Under the pieces are notes generated by a model. That model was not told where the DNA came from. It saw only the letters and a program-made list of their open reading frames with translations, and made no database searches. Shown piece by piece: positions 1 to 7,449 of a stretch of 15,534 nucleotides of DNA; position 1 is the stretch's first letter; every line of letters starts with the position of its first letter. This DNA comes from Desulfobacterales bacterium (lineage in GTDB: Bacteria > Desulfobacterota > Desulfobacteria > Desulfobacterales > Desulfobacteraceae). The stretch is taken from contig JAKSBM010000706.1 in NCBI GenBank assembly GCA_022361135.1, forward strand, positions 1-15,534. Direction: 5' to 3'. The position numbers were made by a program, and so were the translations under genes.

Positions 1-1949
1 CCACCAAATCCGCAGCAGGTTTCCTCTTCACGGGTGGGCACATGGGTGTGGCCGGAATTTTCAATGAGGGCTTTGGGGGCTTGTTTTTCCCCCAGTCCCC
101 GGCAAAGGTGGCAGGGGGCGTGGAAGGCGGTTTTTCGGTTTTCTTTGCCCCGGGGGACCTCCAATTGATCCATGAACTGGCTGTAGGAAAGGATCCTGTC
201 TCCAAAGATCCTGGCCCGGGTGTTGTCCGGGGTTTGGCCTTGGTCCTGGATCAGATCCTGGATGCCGTGTTTCAGGTGGGAGGCGCAGGAGGCGCAAAGG
301 GTGACAATGTGATCCACCCCGTCCAGCGCTTCAAAGGCATGGAGATTTTGCAAGGCCACCTCCCGGGCGGCTTCCTTTTCCCCCATCATCAGGGCGGGCA
401 GGCCGCAGCAACTCTGTTTTTCCGGGAAAATCACCCGGACCTTTGCCTGGAAAAATCCAGCCATGGCCGCCTCCAATTGTTCCGGATAGACAAAATCCTG
501 GACACAGCCGGCAAACAGGGCAATGGTCTTTTCCGGCCGTGCCGGTTGGGGCAGGTGGGCAAAGCGGTCCCGGAAGGGGATTTCGGCAATGGCGGGCAGG
601 GCCCGGAAATTGTGGTCCGATGAGAGAACCAGGGGCAAATGTCTCAGATAGGGCGTGCCGCCGGTTACCGGTTTCTGGGCCGCACGGGCCGTGCGCAGCA
701 GGCCGTGGAAGAGTTTTCGGTTCTTCAACACCTTTCCCAATAGGATGCTTTTCAAGGGATGGCCCGCTTCATCCTGGATCCGGGCATGGACCTCCTTGAT
801 GAGTTTGGGCAGGTCAATGCCTCCGGCGCAGACCGCCTTGCAGGCCCCGCAATTGGTGCAGTTCTGCACCAGATTTTTGGCATTTTCCCGGCCGTGGAAA
901 AAATAGGTGGTGATCAGGCCCATGGCCCCGATGTAGATGTGGCCCAATTGATGGCCCCCCACCATGCGGTAAACCGGACAGACATTGGCACAGGCCCCGC
1001 AGCGGACGCATTGGAGAATCTGTGAAAACACCGGGTCGGCAGCCATGCGGCTGCGGCCGTTGTCCAAAAGTACAATGTGCATCTCCCGGTTTCCTTCCGG
1101 GGCGGTGCTGCAGGGCGTGGGGCCGGTGATCCAGGTGACATAGGAGGTGATGGCCTGACCCGTGGCGTTTTTGGGTAAAATCCGGTTGATGGTCAGGGCC
1201 TCGGCCAGGCTGGGAAGGATTTTATCCATGCCCAGGAGGGCCACGTGGACCCGGGGCAGGGTGGAGGTGAGCCGGGCATTGCCCTCGTTGGTGGCGATAC
1301 CGATGGTGCCGGAATCGGCCAGGGCAAAGTTGGCCCCGGTGATGCCCATGTCCGCGGCCACGAATTTTTCCCGCAATTGCCTCCGGGCCACCTTGACCAG
1401 GTGCTGGATTTCCTCTTCCTGTTCCTGTCCCGTGACCCGGGAAAAGAGATCGGCCACCTGGAAGCGGGAAAGGTGAATGGCGGGCATGACCATGTGGGAC
1501 GGCCCTTCCCCCCGGAGTTGGACAATCCATTCCCCCAGATCGGATTCCGTGACCTCCAGACCCTCCTTTTCCAGGTGGGCGTTGAGGAGGGTTTCCTCGG
1601 CGGTCATGGATTTGGATTTGATGATTCGCCGACCCTGGCTTTCCCTGGCAATGCGGGCAATGATTTCATTGGCCTGGTCTGCGGTTTCGGCCCGGTGGAC
1701 CACGGCCCCGGCGGCCTGGGCATTTTTGATGAATTCTTCCAGCAGCCTTGGGTTGTCCGCCATGGCCCGGGCCTTGATGGCTGCCACTTCTCGGACCAAT
1801 CCCTCAATGTCCATCTCCCCGAATGCCGTGGCCCGGGCCTGGGGATAGGCAATGGCGAATTTGTCCATGGCCTGGCGGAGGAATTCATTGTCCAGGGCGG
1901 CGTCCACTCTTTTTTTATACGTCTTTAGATTTTCCGTTTCCCGTTTCAC
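1..1949 (-). CDS. LutB-LutA fusion: L-lactate dehydrogenase Fe-S subunit (partial, 3' end beyond window)
   Basis: This is the Fe-S electron-transfer subunit of a Lut/Lld-type L-lactate dehydrogenase, oxidising lactate to pyruvate in the cytoplasm. I translated 649 residues by hand; the frame is open to the left edge, so the C-terminus is missing. Residues about 60-300 form a LutB/LUD-like domain. Two ferredoxin-type clusters follow: C314, C317, C320, C324 and C364, C367, C370, C374. A LutA-like part with two CCG motifs comes next (C482 with C514-C515, and C613 with C645-C646). In Bacillus LutA and LutB are separate; a fused form beside LutC is known from Desulfovibrio lactate operons. The second cluster lacks the usual proline after its last cysteine (CAGG). 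The start is GTG, overlapping the lutC stop by 4 nt (GTGA), with GGAGGAGG 4 nt upstream. Other 2-hydroxy acids are possible substrates. Confidence 0.92.
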   Translation of the reverse strand, partial: MKRETENLKTYKKRVDAALDNEFLRQAMDKFAIAYPQARATAFGEMDIEGLVREVAAIKARAMADNPRLLEEFIKNAQAAGAVVHRAETADQANEIIARIARESQGRRIIKSKSMTAEETLLNAHLEKEGLEVTESDLGEWIVQLRGEGPSHMVMPAIHLSRFQVADLFSRVTGQEQEEEIQHLVKVARRQLREKFVAADMGITGANFALADSGTIGIATNEGNARLTSTLPRVHVALLGMDKILPSLAEALTINRILPKNATGQAITSYVTWITGPTPCSTAPEGNREMHIVLLDNGRSRMAADPVFSQILQCVRCGACANVCPVYRMVGGHQLGHIYIGAMGLITTYFFHGRENAKNLVQNCTNCGACKAVCAGGIDLPKLIKEVHARIQDEAGHPLKSILLGKVLKNRKLFHGLLRTARAAQKPVTGGTPYLRHLPLVLSSDHNFRALPAIAEIPFRDRFAHLPQPARPEKTIALFAGCVQDFVYPEQLEAAMAGFFQAKVRVIFPEKQSCCGLPALMMGEKEAAREVALQNLHAFEALDGVDHIVTLCASCASHLKHGIQDLIQDQGQTPDNTRARIFGDRILSYSQFMDQLEVPRGKENRKTAFHAPCHLCRGLGEKQAPKALIENSGHTHVPTREEETCCGFG

Positions 1950-2545
1950 GCGGCCTCCTCCAATAAAAGAATATGCAGTTCCAAGGGGCCGTGGACCCCG
2001 ATGGCCAGAACCCGTTCGATGTCCGCCGTACGGCTGGGGCCGGTGATGAAGGCGGTGTAGCTCCCGGGTTTTGTGGTGAGTTCGGCCAATTCATCCACCA
2101 TGTCCAGGGCCGATCTCCGGATGTGGGAGGGGGAAATCAGGGCAATGTGGAATTCGGAAATCATGGAGGCCAGCCGCACATCTTCATTCTGGGATTCCAC
2201 CACCAGGGTGCCGGTGTCGGCCAGGGCGTACCGGGCATGGGTGAGGCCGGCATCAATGCCCTGGGGATAGTCCCGCAGGTTTTCCCGGACCAGGGTGATA
2301 TCCCTTTCCCGGCAAAGGTCTGCCAGTCGTCCATGGGCATCTTCCCCCAGGTCCGGGGCGGCCAGTACGGGTCGGGATTGGGCTGTTTCGGTTTCCATTT
2401 GGGGGATCAGGGCGGGTTTGGTTTCCAGGATGTCCATGATTGTGGCCAGGGCCTGGTCCAGGTCGGCCACAGCATACACCCGGGCCGAGGCCCGGGTGGC
2501 GTTTTCCGTAAAAATCCGGATCTGTTCTTCATTTGCCGTCGTCAA
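1946..2545 (-). CDS. lutC: LutC-like LUD-domain subunit of L-lactate dehydrogenase
   Basis: This 199-residue LUD-domain protein is of the LutC/YkgG/LldG type, a subunit needed for Lut-type L-lactate oxidation. Family signatures are the segment ADTGTLVVES (about 110-118) and GPSRTADIE (169-177). The length fits the family, usually about 200-240 residues. The start is TTG at 2545, with AAGGAG 9 nt upstream; the nearby upstream ATG is followed by a stop after two codons, and no in-frame ATG lies near the N-terminus. The gene begins 20 nt after the dctM stop and overlaps the lutBA start by 4 nt, so all are probably co-transcribed. The gene order lutC before lutBA matches the pairing in Desulfovibrio. 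The molecular role of LutC within the complex is not settled in the literature known to me. Confidence 0.9.
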   Translation of the reverse strand: MTTANEEQIRIFTENATRASARVYAVADLDQALATIMDILETKPALIPQMETETAQSRPVLAAPDLGEDAHGRLADLCRERDITLVRENLRDYPQGIDAGLTHARYALADTGTLVVESQNEDVRLASMISEFHIALISPSHIRRSALDMVDELAELTTKPGSYTAFITGPSRTADIERVLAIGVHGPLELHILLLEEAA

Positions 2546-2565
2546 ATCTGCATACTCCTTAGGGA

Positions 2566-3912
2566 TCAGGAAGTTCCAAAGAAAATCCCCGGCAGCCAGG
2601 TCACCAGGGCGGGAAACAGGCAGAGCAGCGCGATGCTGATCACCTGGAGCAATACAAAGGGAATGATCCCCCTGTAAATGTGCATCATGGTGTAGCCTTC
2701 CGGTGCCACCCCTTTGAAGTAGAAGAGGGCATAGCCAAAGGGCGGGGTCAGGAAGGACGTCTGGAGGTTAACACACATGAGAAGGGAGAACCAGAGGGGA
2801 TCGAACTCCAGCTCCATGGCAATGGGCATGAAGATGGGCACGGTGACCAGGAGGATGGCGGCCCAGTCGATGAACATGCCCATGATGAAGACGATGAACA
2901 TCATGATGGCCAGGATGAACCAGCGGTTCATGCCCGAACCGATGAGGAGGTCGGCCACCACGTCCCCGCCCCCCATGCTCAGGAAAACCGTGGAAAAGAA
3001 TTTCCCCCCGATGAAGAGCATCATGACCATGGCCGTGGTTTTCAGGGTGGCATGGGCCGATTCCACCAGCACCGTTCGGTTGAGCTTTCCACTGGTCAGG
3101 GCCAGGACCATGGCACCCAGGGCCCCCAGCCCGGCTGCCTCGGTGGGGGTGGCCACCCCGGCCAGGATGGTGCCCATGACCGCCAGGATGAGTACCAGGG
3201 GCGGCACCAGGGACTTGGCCGTCATGGCCCATTTCTGGGATGGGGTATAGGCCGAGGCTTCGGTTTTGGAAATGGGCGGGCCCAGCTCCGGGTTGAGGCT
3301 GCAACGCAGGAAAATATAGGCAAAGTAGAGGCCGGCCAGGAGAACGCCGGGAATGATGGCCCCGGCAAAGAGATTGCCCACCGAGGTCTCCTTCATGCCG
3401 GTGAGTCCCCCGTAGATCACCATCATGATGGAGGGGGGAATGAGGATGCCCAGGGTGCCCGAAGCACAGATGATGCCCGAGGTGAGTTCCTTTTGGTAGC
3501 CCTTGTTGATCAGGGCCGGGGTGGCCAGGAGTCCCATGGCCACCACGGAAGCCCCGATGATTCCGGTGGTGGCGGCAAAGACCGTGCAGACCACCACCAC
3601 GGCCAGGCCCAGCCCCCCCTTGATCCCCCCCAGGACCACGTATAGGGATTCGAAAAGGGCGTCGGACACCTTGGACCGGTCCAGGAGCTGGGCCATGAGG
3701 ATGAACATGGGGATGGCCACCAGGGTGTAGGAGTTCATGAGACCCCAGACATTGTTGGCAAACATTTCAAAGAGCATGGGGATGGAAAATCCATTGTCCA
3801 GGAGGCCGAAGAGTGTGGCCACGGCCGCCAGGGTATAGGCCAGGGGGTGGCCCAGGACAATGGCCAGAATCAGGGTGGCGAACATGGCCACGGTCATGAA
3901 TTCAATACTCAT
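2566..3912 (-). CDS. dctM: TRAP transporter large permease subunit (DctM type)
   Basis: This is the large membrane subunit of a tripartite ATP-independent periplasmic (TRAP) transporter, which carries out ion-coupled import of organic acids across the inner membrane. The 448 residues are almost entirely hydrophobic, with about a dozen predicted membrane segments, and include the conserved stretches GIIGASVVAMGLLATPAL and SGTLGILIPPSIMMVIYGG. I start it at the ATG at 3912 (MSIEFMTV), with AAGGAA about 7 nt upstream. The longer open frame upstream would overlap dctQ and adds an unrelated hydrophilic stretch. The gap after the dctQ stop is 11 nt. Placement between dctQ and lutC argues that the transported acid feeds the dehydrogenase encoded downstream. 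Confidence 0.95.
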   Translation of the reverse strand: MSIEFMTVAMFATLILAIVLGHPLAYTLAAVATLFGLLDNGFSIPMLFEMFANNVWGLMNSYTLVAIPMFILMAQLLDRSKVSDALFESLYVVLGGIKGGLGLAVVVVCTVFAATTGIIGASVVAMGLLATPALINKGYQKELTSGIICASGTLGILIPPSIMMVIYGGLTGMKETSVGNLFAGAIIPGVLLAGLYFAYIFLRCSLNPELGPPISKTEASAYTPSQKWAMTAKSLVPPLVLILAVMGTILAGVATPTEAAGLGALGAMVLALTSGKLNRTVLVESAHATLKTTAMVMMLFIGGKFFSTVFLSMGGGDVVADLLIGSGMNRWFILAIMMFIVFIMGMFIDWAAILLVTVPIFMPIAMELEFDPLWFSLLMCVNLQTSFLTPPFGYALFYFKGVAPEGYTMMHIYRGIIPFVLLQVISIALLCLFPALVTWLPGIFFGTS

Positions 3913-3923
3913 GGGAAGGTTCC

Positions 3924-4418
3924 TTATGCTTTGAGTGAGTGGATGTCCTTGAGCAGATTGGCAATGCCCTGGAGCCATAAAAATAGAAAACAGAGGGCCA
4001 TGATGATTTTCAGGGGCCAGATGGGTGGGGCCCATGAGGTGGAATTCACCTCCATGCCCAGGGTGGAGATATAGGCAAATTTAATGGACCAGATCACCAT
4101 GCAGGTGATCACGGGCATGAAAAAGATCACATTGGTGACAATGGCCAGAATGGTTTGGGTCCTGGGGGATGCCATGGCCGTGAACACATCCACCCGGACA
4201 TGGCCCTTGTGGACGTCGGTGTAGGCCACCCCGAACATGAAGTGGATGCCGTAGAGGAAGGTGGTGGCTTCAAAACCCCAGGAGGTGGGGGAATTGAAAA
4301 CATAGCGCATGAAGACTTCATAGACCACAATGAAGAGCAGGGGGTAGACCAGGAGGGCGGCCAGGTCCCCCTCCTTGCGGGTGACGGCTTCCAGCCGTTT
4401 GGCAATGGTATCCAACAT
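3924..4418 (-). CDS. dctQ: TRAP transporter small permease subunit (DctQ type)
   Basis: This is the small four-helix membrane subunit of the TRAP transporter, pairing with DctM. The 164 residues show hydrophobic segments near 20-40, 52-66, 88-112 and 133-153. Family signatures are the E-x3-RYVFNSPTSW region (34-47) with a nearby glutamate at 50, and GHVRVD at 72-77 in the cytoplasmic loop. The start ATG at 4418 has GGA about 8 nt upstream within an AAAAAAGGA run. The gene is separated from dctP by 109 nt containing a long hairpin, which may lower its expression relative to the binding protein. Identification is firm; the substrate is inferred from neighbours. Confidence 0.93.
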   Translation of the reverse strand: MLDTIAKRLEAVTRKEGDLAALLVYPLLFIVVYEVFMRYVFNSPTSWGFEATTFLYGIHFMFGVAYTDVHKGHVRVDVFTAMASPRTQTILAIVTNVIFFMPVITCMVIWSIKFAYISTLGMEVNSTSWAPPIWPLKIIMALCFLFLWLQGIANLLKDIHSLKA

Positions 4419-4440
4419 GGTGAAATCCTTTTTTGGAGGT

Positions 4441-4496
4441 CAGGGGCCCGATGCCGGGTGTTATATCGGGAATCTTGAGTCGGCATCCGGCCCCTG
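4441..4496 (-). other. Intercistronic hairpin between dctP and dctQ
   Basis: Bases 4441-4456 (CAGGGGCCCGATGCCG) pair with 4481-4496 over 16 positions with one mismatch, leaving a 24-nt loop. In the minus-strand transcript the stem follows the dctP stop by about 30 nt and precedes the dctQ ribosome site. No T-run follows it on either strand, so it is not a typical intrinsic terminator. The likely role, by analogy with other binding-protein operons, is to protect the 3' end of dctP mRNA and keep the binding protein more abundant than the permease. A competing pairing, CCCGAT at 4447-4452 with ATCGGG at 4465-4470, is also possible. Confidence 0.75.
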
Positions 4497-4527
4497 GGGT
4501 AAACAAATGGTGGGACTTCAGTTCTGA

Positions 4528-5679
4528 CTATTCAAAGGTCTGGCCGCTGATATAGGTTTCATAGGGCCAGGGGGCGACACCGCCGCGGGCCTTGCGCCAG
4601 TCGGCATAGTCGGCAATGAAGGCCTCCTGGGAGTCCAGGACCTTTTTCACGTCCGGATATTTTTCCTTGAGACTGTCAAGGTAGGTTTTGGTGGTTTTCC
4701 TAAAGGCGATGCGGGTTTTCTCGTCCATGTTCACGAATTCCACATTCTTCTTAAAAAGTCGGATGGCTTTGGCATTGAGGCTGTTGATCCAATTGTAACT
4801 CCAGAGCTGGGTTTCCTTGGCACAGATGTTGATGATCCATTTCAGATCCTCGGGGAGTTTGTCATAGGCATCCTGGTTGAAAAAAAGGCCGCATTGGATG
4901 CCGGGCTGGTGGACCCCGGGTTCGATGACGTATTTGGTGATTTCATCAAAGCCCATGGGATAGTTGATGGCCGGGGAGGAGAACTCCGCCGCATCGATGA
5001 CGCCGCGTTCCAGGGCCAGGTATACCTCGCCGCCGGGCAGGGGGCTCACAGAGGCGCCCAGGTTGTTCATGATGTCCATGAACCAGCCCGGGGTCCGCAG
5101 ACGCATGCCCTTGAAGTCTTCCATTTTGGTGGCCAGTTTGTTGGAGAAGAGCCCCATTTCCTGGCCGCATTGGCCGCCGGGCAGGACAAAGAGATTGAAT
5201 TTGCCGTAGAGTTCCTGCATGAGCTCCAATCCCCCCTTTTCATACAGCCAGATATTATAGCCTTCGGCATCCAGGCCAAAGGGGACCGAGGCAAAGGCCA
5301 CAAAGGCTTCATTTTTGCCCTTCCAATATCCGGGCCAGTCATGCCCCACCTGGGCCGCACCCTGGCTGACGGCATCAAAACTCTGCATGGCCGGAACCAG
5401 CTCCCCGGCGGAAAAGGGTTTTATGTCCAGGCGTCCGGCCGATGCCAGGCGGACGGAATCGGCAAAGTGGACCGCAATGTCGTAGAACAACAGTCCCTTG
5501 GACCAGGGCATGACCATCTTCCATCTGATTTTTTCATCCGAGGTCTTGAATTTGACCCGTTTGGCCACCTTGTGGCGGGGATCTTCTCCGAATTTTTCAC
5601 GCTTCCCGGCCTGGGCCGGGGAAAAAAGAAATGCAACGGCGATGAGGCAGGTGAGAATCATACTGAGCTTTTTCTTCAT
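4528..5679 (-). CDS. dctP: TRAP transporter periplasmic binding protein (DctP family, TakP-like)
   Basis: This is the periplasmic receptor of the TRAP transporter. The 383-residue product starts with a signal peptide (KKK, a hydrophobic core, then SPAQA with probable cleavage near residue 24). The mature part has the features of the subgroup that includes the alpha-keto acid receptor TakP and a Thermus lactate receptor: GELVPAMQSFDAVSQGAAQVGH (about 92-113), the carboxylate-binding arginine in LRTPGW (R195), GGEVYLALERGVIDAAE (216-232) and GFDEITKY followed by PGVHQPG (243-260). Lactate or pyruvate is the probable ligand; this is inferred from subgroup and context. The start is the ATG at 5679, with GGAGG 5 nt upstream and the signal peptide beginning there. 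The in-frame extension upstream to 5784 is leader RNA in my reading. Confidence 0.92.
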   Translation of the reverse strand: MKKKLSMILTCLIAVAFLFSPAQAGKREKFGEDPRHKVAKRVKFKTSDEKIRWKMVMPWSKGLLFYDIAVHFADSVRLASAGRLDIKPFSAGELVPAMQSFDAVSQGAAQVGHDWPGYWKGKNEAFVAFASVPFGLDAEGYNIWLYEKGGLELMQELYGKFNLFVLPGGQCGQEMGLFSNKLATKMEDFKGMRLRTPGWFMDIMNNLGASVSPLPGGEVYLALERGVIDAAEFSSPAINYPMGFDEITKYVIEPGVHQPGIQCGLFFNQDAYDKLPEDLKWIINICAKETQLWSYNWINSLNAKAIRLFKKNVEFVNMDEKTRIAFRKTTKTYLDSLKEKYPDVKKVLDSQEAFIADYADWRKARGGVAPWPYETYISGQTFE

Positions 5680-5734
5680 GGCGTCCTCCATAAACATCAA
5701 GGTTGAAAGTTCGATGGTGCGGATTCGGTCTGGC

Positions 5735-5750
5735 GGATCAACCTCCTTTC
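5735..5750 (-). promoter_or_regulatory. Orphan extended Shine-Dalgarno-like element in the dctP leader
   Basis: The transcript strand reads GAAAGGAGGTTGATCC, which complements the usual 16S rRNA 3' tail except for one extra T. No usable start codon lies 5-10 nt downstream, and the true dctP start is 55 nt further on with its own ribosome site. It could be a ribosome standby site or a decoy; it may also be chance. Confidence 0.35.
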
Positions 5751-5820
5751 CCGGAATTTGGGTACGGGTATTCCAGTGAACCAATTTGAGAAAACAGCGT
5801 TAATGGTTTGATTCAGATTA

Positions 5821-5831
5821 AGGTCGCACCA
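5821..5831. promoter_or_regulatory. Putative GntR/FadR-type operator 1 (dctP promoter)
   Basis: AGGTCGCACCA matches the FadR-subfamily operator consensus TNGTNNNACNA except at the first base and is palindromic around GGT-N3-ACC. It abuts the dctP -10 box and covers the expected transcription start, so bound repressor would block initiation. Confidence 0.55.
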
Positions 5832-5861
5832 ATACTAAATTCTGGAAAAAACTTTTGTCAA
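5832..5861 (-). promoter_or_regulatory. Sigma70-type promoter for the dctPQM-lutC-lutBA operon
   Basis: On the minus strand, TTGACA (5861-5856, a perfect -35) is followed by an 18-nt spacer and TAGTAT (5837-5832, four of six -10 matches). An A/T-rich tract lies upstream of the -35 (about 5862-5890) and could serve as an UP element. Transcription would start near 5825, giving a leader of about 146 nt. The start point falls within a GGTNNNACC palindrome, the expected layout for repression. Confidence 0.65.
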
Positions 5862-5966
5862 GAAAAAAATATAAAATTGTTTGTTTTTTGTGAGGAGATC
5901 TGCTAATGCTTGAATCCTGAATAAAATCAGATGGTTTATTTTTTTGAGGTAATGCCGAATGCCCAT

Positions 5967-5977
5967 GGGTATGACCC
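5967..5977. promoter_or_regulatory. Putative GntR/FadR-type operator 2 (between the promoters)
   Basis: GGGTATGACCC is a palindrome with the same GGT-N3-ACC core as its two neighbours, but departs from the FadR consensus at both outer bases. It lies upstream of the predicted glcD -35 and could serve cooperative binding or looping. It is the weakest of the three sites. Confidence 0.4.
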
Positions 5978-5990
5978 TGAAACTATATCC

Positions 5991-6019
5991 TTCACAAAGG
6001 TGAATTTTTAAGGTAAAGA
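5991..6019 (+). promoter_or_regulatory. Candidate promoter for the glcD operon
   Basis: TTCACA (5991-5996, five of six -35 matches) is followed by a 17-nt spacer and TAAAGA (6014-6019, a poor -10). The start point would fall inside operator 3, mirroring the geometry at dctP and leaving a short leader with its ribosome site. The poor -10 makes this tentative. Confidence 0.35.
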
Positions 6020-6022
6020 AAT

Positions 6023-6033
6023 TGGTATTACCA
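6023..6033. promoter_or_regulatory. Putative GntR/FadR-type operator 3 (glcD promoter)
   Basis: TGGTATTACCA is a perfect match to the FadR-subfamily consensus TNGTNNNACNA and a perfect palindrome about its central base. It lies 21 nt before the glcD start codon, over the predicted start point and just ahead of the ribosome site. The regulator encoded at the end of this operon is the natural candidate to bind it. Confidence 0.65.
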
Positions 6034-6054
6034 TAAACATGAAGGAGAAAACCT

Positions 6055-7449
6055 ATGATCCCTGGCAACATGGCCCAGGCCCTTGAAGAGATTGTTGGAA
6101 AAGAAAACCTGCTCATGGAAAAGGAGGATCGCCTCACCTATTCCTACGATGCAGCCGTATTGGACCCGCAATTGCCGGCGGCGGCGGTCATGCCCGGCAG
6201 CAGCGAGGAGTTGGGCCGGGTCATCCGCCTCTGTGCCGAGCATAAGGTCCCCATCACCGTCCGGGGATCGGGAACCAATCTTTCCGGGGGGACCATCCCC
6301 GAATCCGACGGGATCATCCTTCTGACCACCCGTTTGAACCAGATCATTGAAATCAACGAAGCCGACATGTATGCCGTGGTCCAGCCCGGGGTGGTCACGG
6401 CCAAGCTGGCCGCCGCCGTGGAGGCCAAGGGACTCTTCTATCCCCCGGATCCGGGAAGCCAGGCCGTTTCCACCATCGGGGGCAATGTGGCGGAAAATGC
6501 CGGGGGATTGCGGGGGCTGAAATACGGGGTGACCAAGGATTATGTCATGGGCCTGAGTTTCTACGATGCCCGGGGCAAGCATGTGAAGACCGGCTCACGC
6601 ACGGTGAAATGCGCCACGGGATATAATCTTACCGGCCTCATGGTGGGCTCGGAAGGTACCCTGGGTATTGTGGACGAGATCACCCTGCGCCTGATCCCCG
6701 CCCCCGAGTCCCGGCGCTCCATGGTGGCGGTCTATGACACCATTGACCAGGCTTCGGAAACCGTGGCCGCCATCATTGCGGCCAAGATCCTCCCCGCCAC
6801 CCTGGAAATCCTGGACAATTTCACCATCCGGGCCGTGGAAGCCTATTCCAAGGCCGGACTTCCCGTGGATGCGGCGGCCCTGCTCCTCATCGAGGTGGAC
6901 GGACATCCGGCTGTGGTGGCCGACGAAGGGCAGAAGGTGGAAGACCTCTGCCGGAGGATGGGGGCCACCCAGGTGGACATTGCCGAAACCGATGCCCAGC
7001 GGGATGCCATCTGGGCGGCCAGAAGATCTGCCCTTTCGGCCCTGGCCAAGTTGAAACCCACCCTGGTCCTGGAGGATGCCACCGTGCCCCGGAGCCAGAT
7101 TCCGGAAATGGTCCGGGCCCTGGGGCGCATCGGGGAAAAATATAAAATCGACATCGGTACCTTCGGCCATGCCGGGGACGGCAATCTCCATCCCACCATC
7201 CTCACCGATCGCCGGGATACACAGGAATGGCACCGGGTGGAGGCCGCCATTGAAGAGATCTTTGATGCGGCCCTGGCCCTGGGGGGAACCCTGTCCGGGG
7301 AGCACGGCACCGGCCTGGCCAAGGCGCCCTTTTTGGAAAAGGAAGCCGGCTGGTCATCCATCCTTTTTTCCAGGGAATTGCGCAAGGCCATGGATCCGGA
7401 TCAGATTCTGAACCCGGGAAAGGTTACAGGGGTGGGAAATGGGCAGTAA
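6055..7449 (+). CDS. FAD-linked 2-hydroxy acid dehydrogenase (GlcD / D-lactate dehydrogenase type)
   Basis: This cytoplasmic FAD enzyme oxidises a 2-hydroxy acid, most likely D-lactate to pyruvate (glycolate is the main alternative), passing electrons to the Fe-S protein encoded next. The 464 residues have an N-terminal PCMH-type FAD domain with RGSGTNLSGG (70-79), PPDPGS (130-135), TIGGNVAENAGG (140-151) and GLMVGSEGTLGI (194-205). The C-terminal FAD-oxidase domain carries FGHAGDGNLHP (370-380), SGEHGTGLAK (414-423) and NPGKV (453-457). Length and motifs are typical and complete. The ATG has GGAG about 8 nt upstream. Its last codons overlap the next gene by 11 nt, showing translational coupling. 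Desulfovibrio lactate operons carry the same pair beside LutC/LutBA, which favours D-lactate over glycolate. Confidence 0.93.
   Translation: MIPGNMAQALEEIVGKENLLMEKEDRLTYSYDAAVLDPQLPAAAVMPGSSEELGRVIRLCAEHKVPITVRGSGTNLSGGTIPESDGIILLTTRLNQIIEINEADMYAVVQPGVVTAKLAAAVEAKGLFYPPDPGSQAVSTIGGNVAENAGGLRGLKYGVTKDYVMGLSFYDARGKHVKTGSRTVKCATGYNLTGLMVGSEGTLGIVDEITLRLIPAPESRRSMVAVYDTIDQASETVAAIIAAKILPATLEILDNFTIRAVEAYSKAGLPVDAAALLLIEVDGHPAVVADEGQKVEDLCRRMGATQVDIAETDAQRDAIWAARRSALSALAKLKPTLVLEDATVPRSQIPEMVRALGRIGEKYKIDIGTFGHAGDGNLHPTILTDRRDTQEWHRVEAAIEEIFDAALALGGTLSGEHGTGLAKAPFLEKEAGWSSILFSRELRKAMDPDQILNPGKVTGVGNGQ

Noticed and set aside
2680..3645. 321-residue plus-strand ORF antisense to dctM
   Set aside because: Its H/G/D/E-rich product is the mirror of a membrane protein's codons; dctM is certain on the other strand.
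3913..4035. Upstream extension of dctM to 4035
   Set aside because: It lies inside dctQ, and the ATG at 3912 has a ribosome site and begins a typical DctM N-terminus.
5911..5947. AT-rich hairpin followed by T-run (AATAAA...TTTATTTTTTT)
   Set aside because: The stem is only six A/T pairs and no gene ends just upstream on that strand, so it is not a credible terminator.
5835..6137. 100-residue minus-strand ORF across the control region
   Set aside because: It covers the dctP promoter and the first codons of glcD, has low-complexity AT-rich composition and no ribosome site or domain resemblance.
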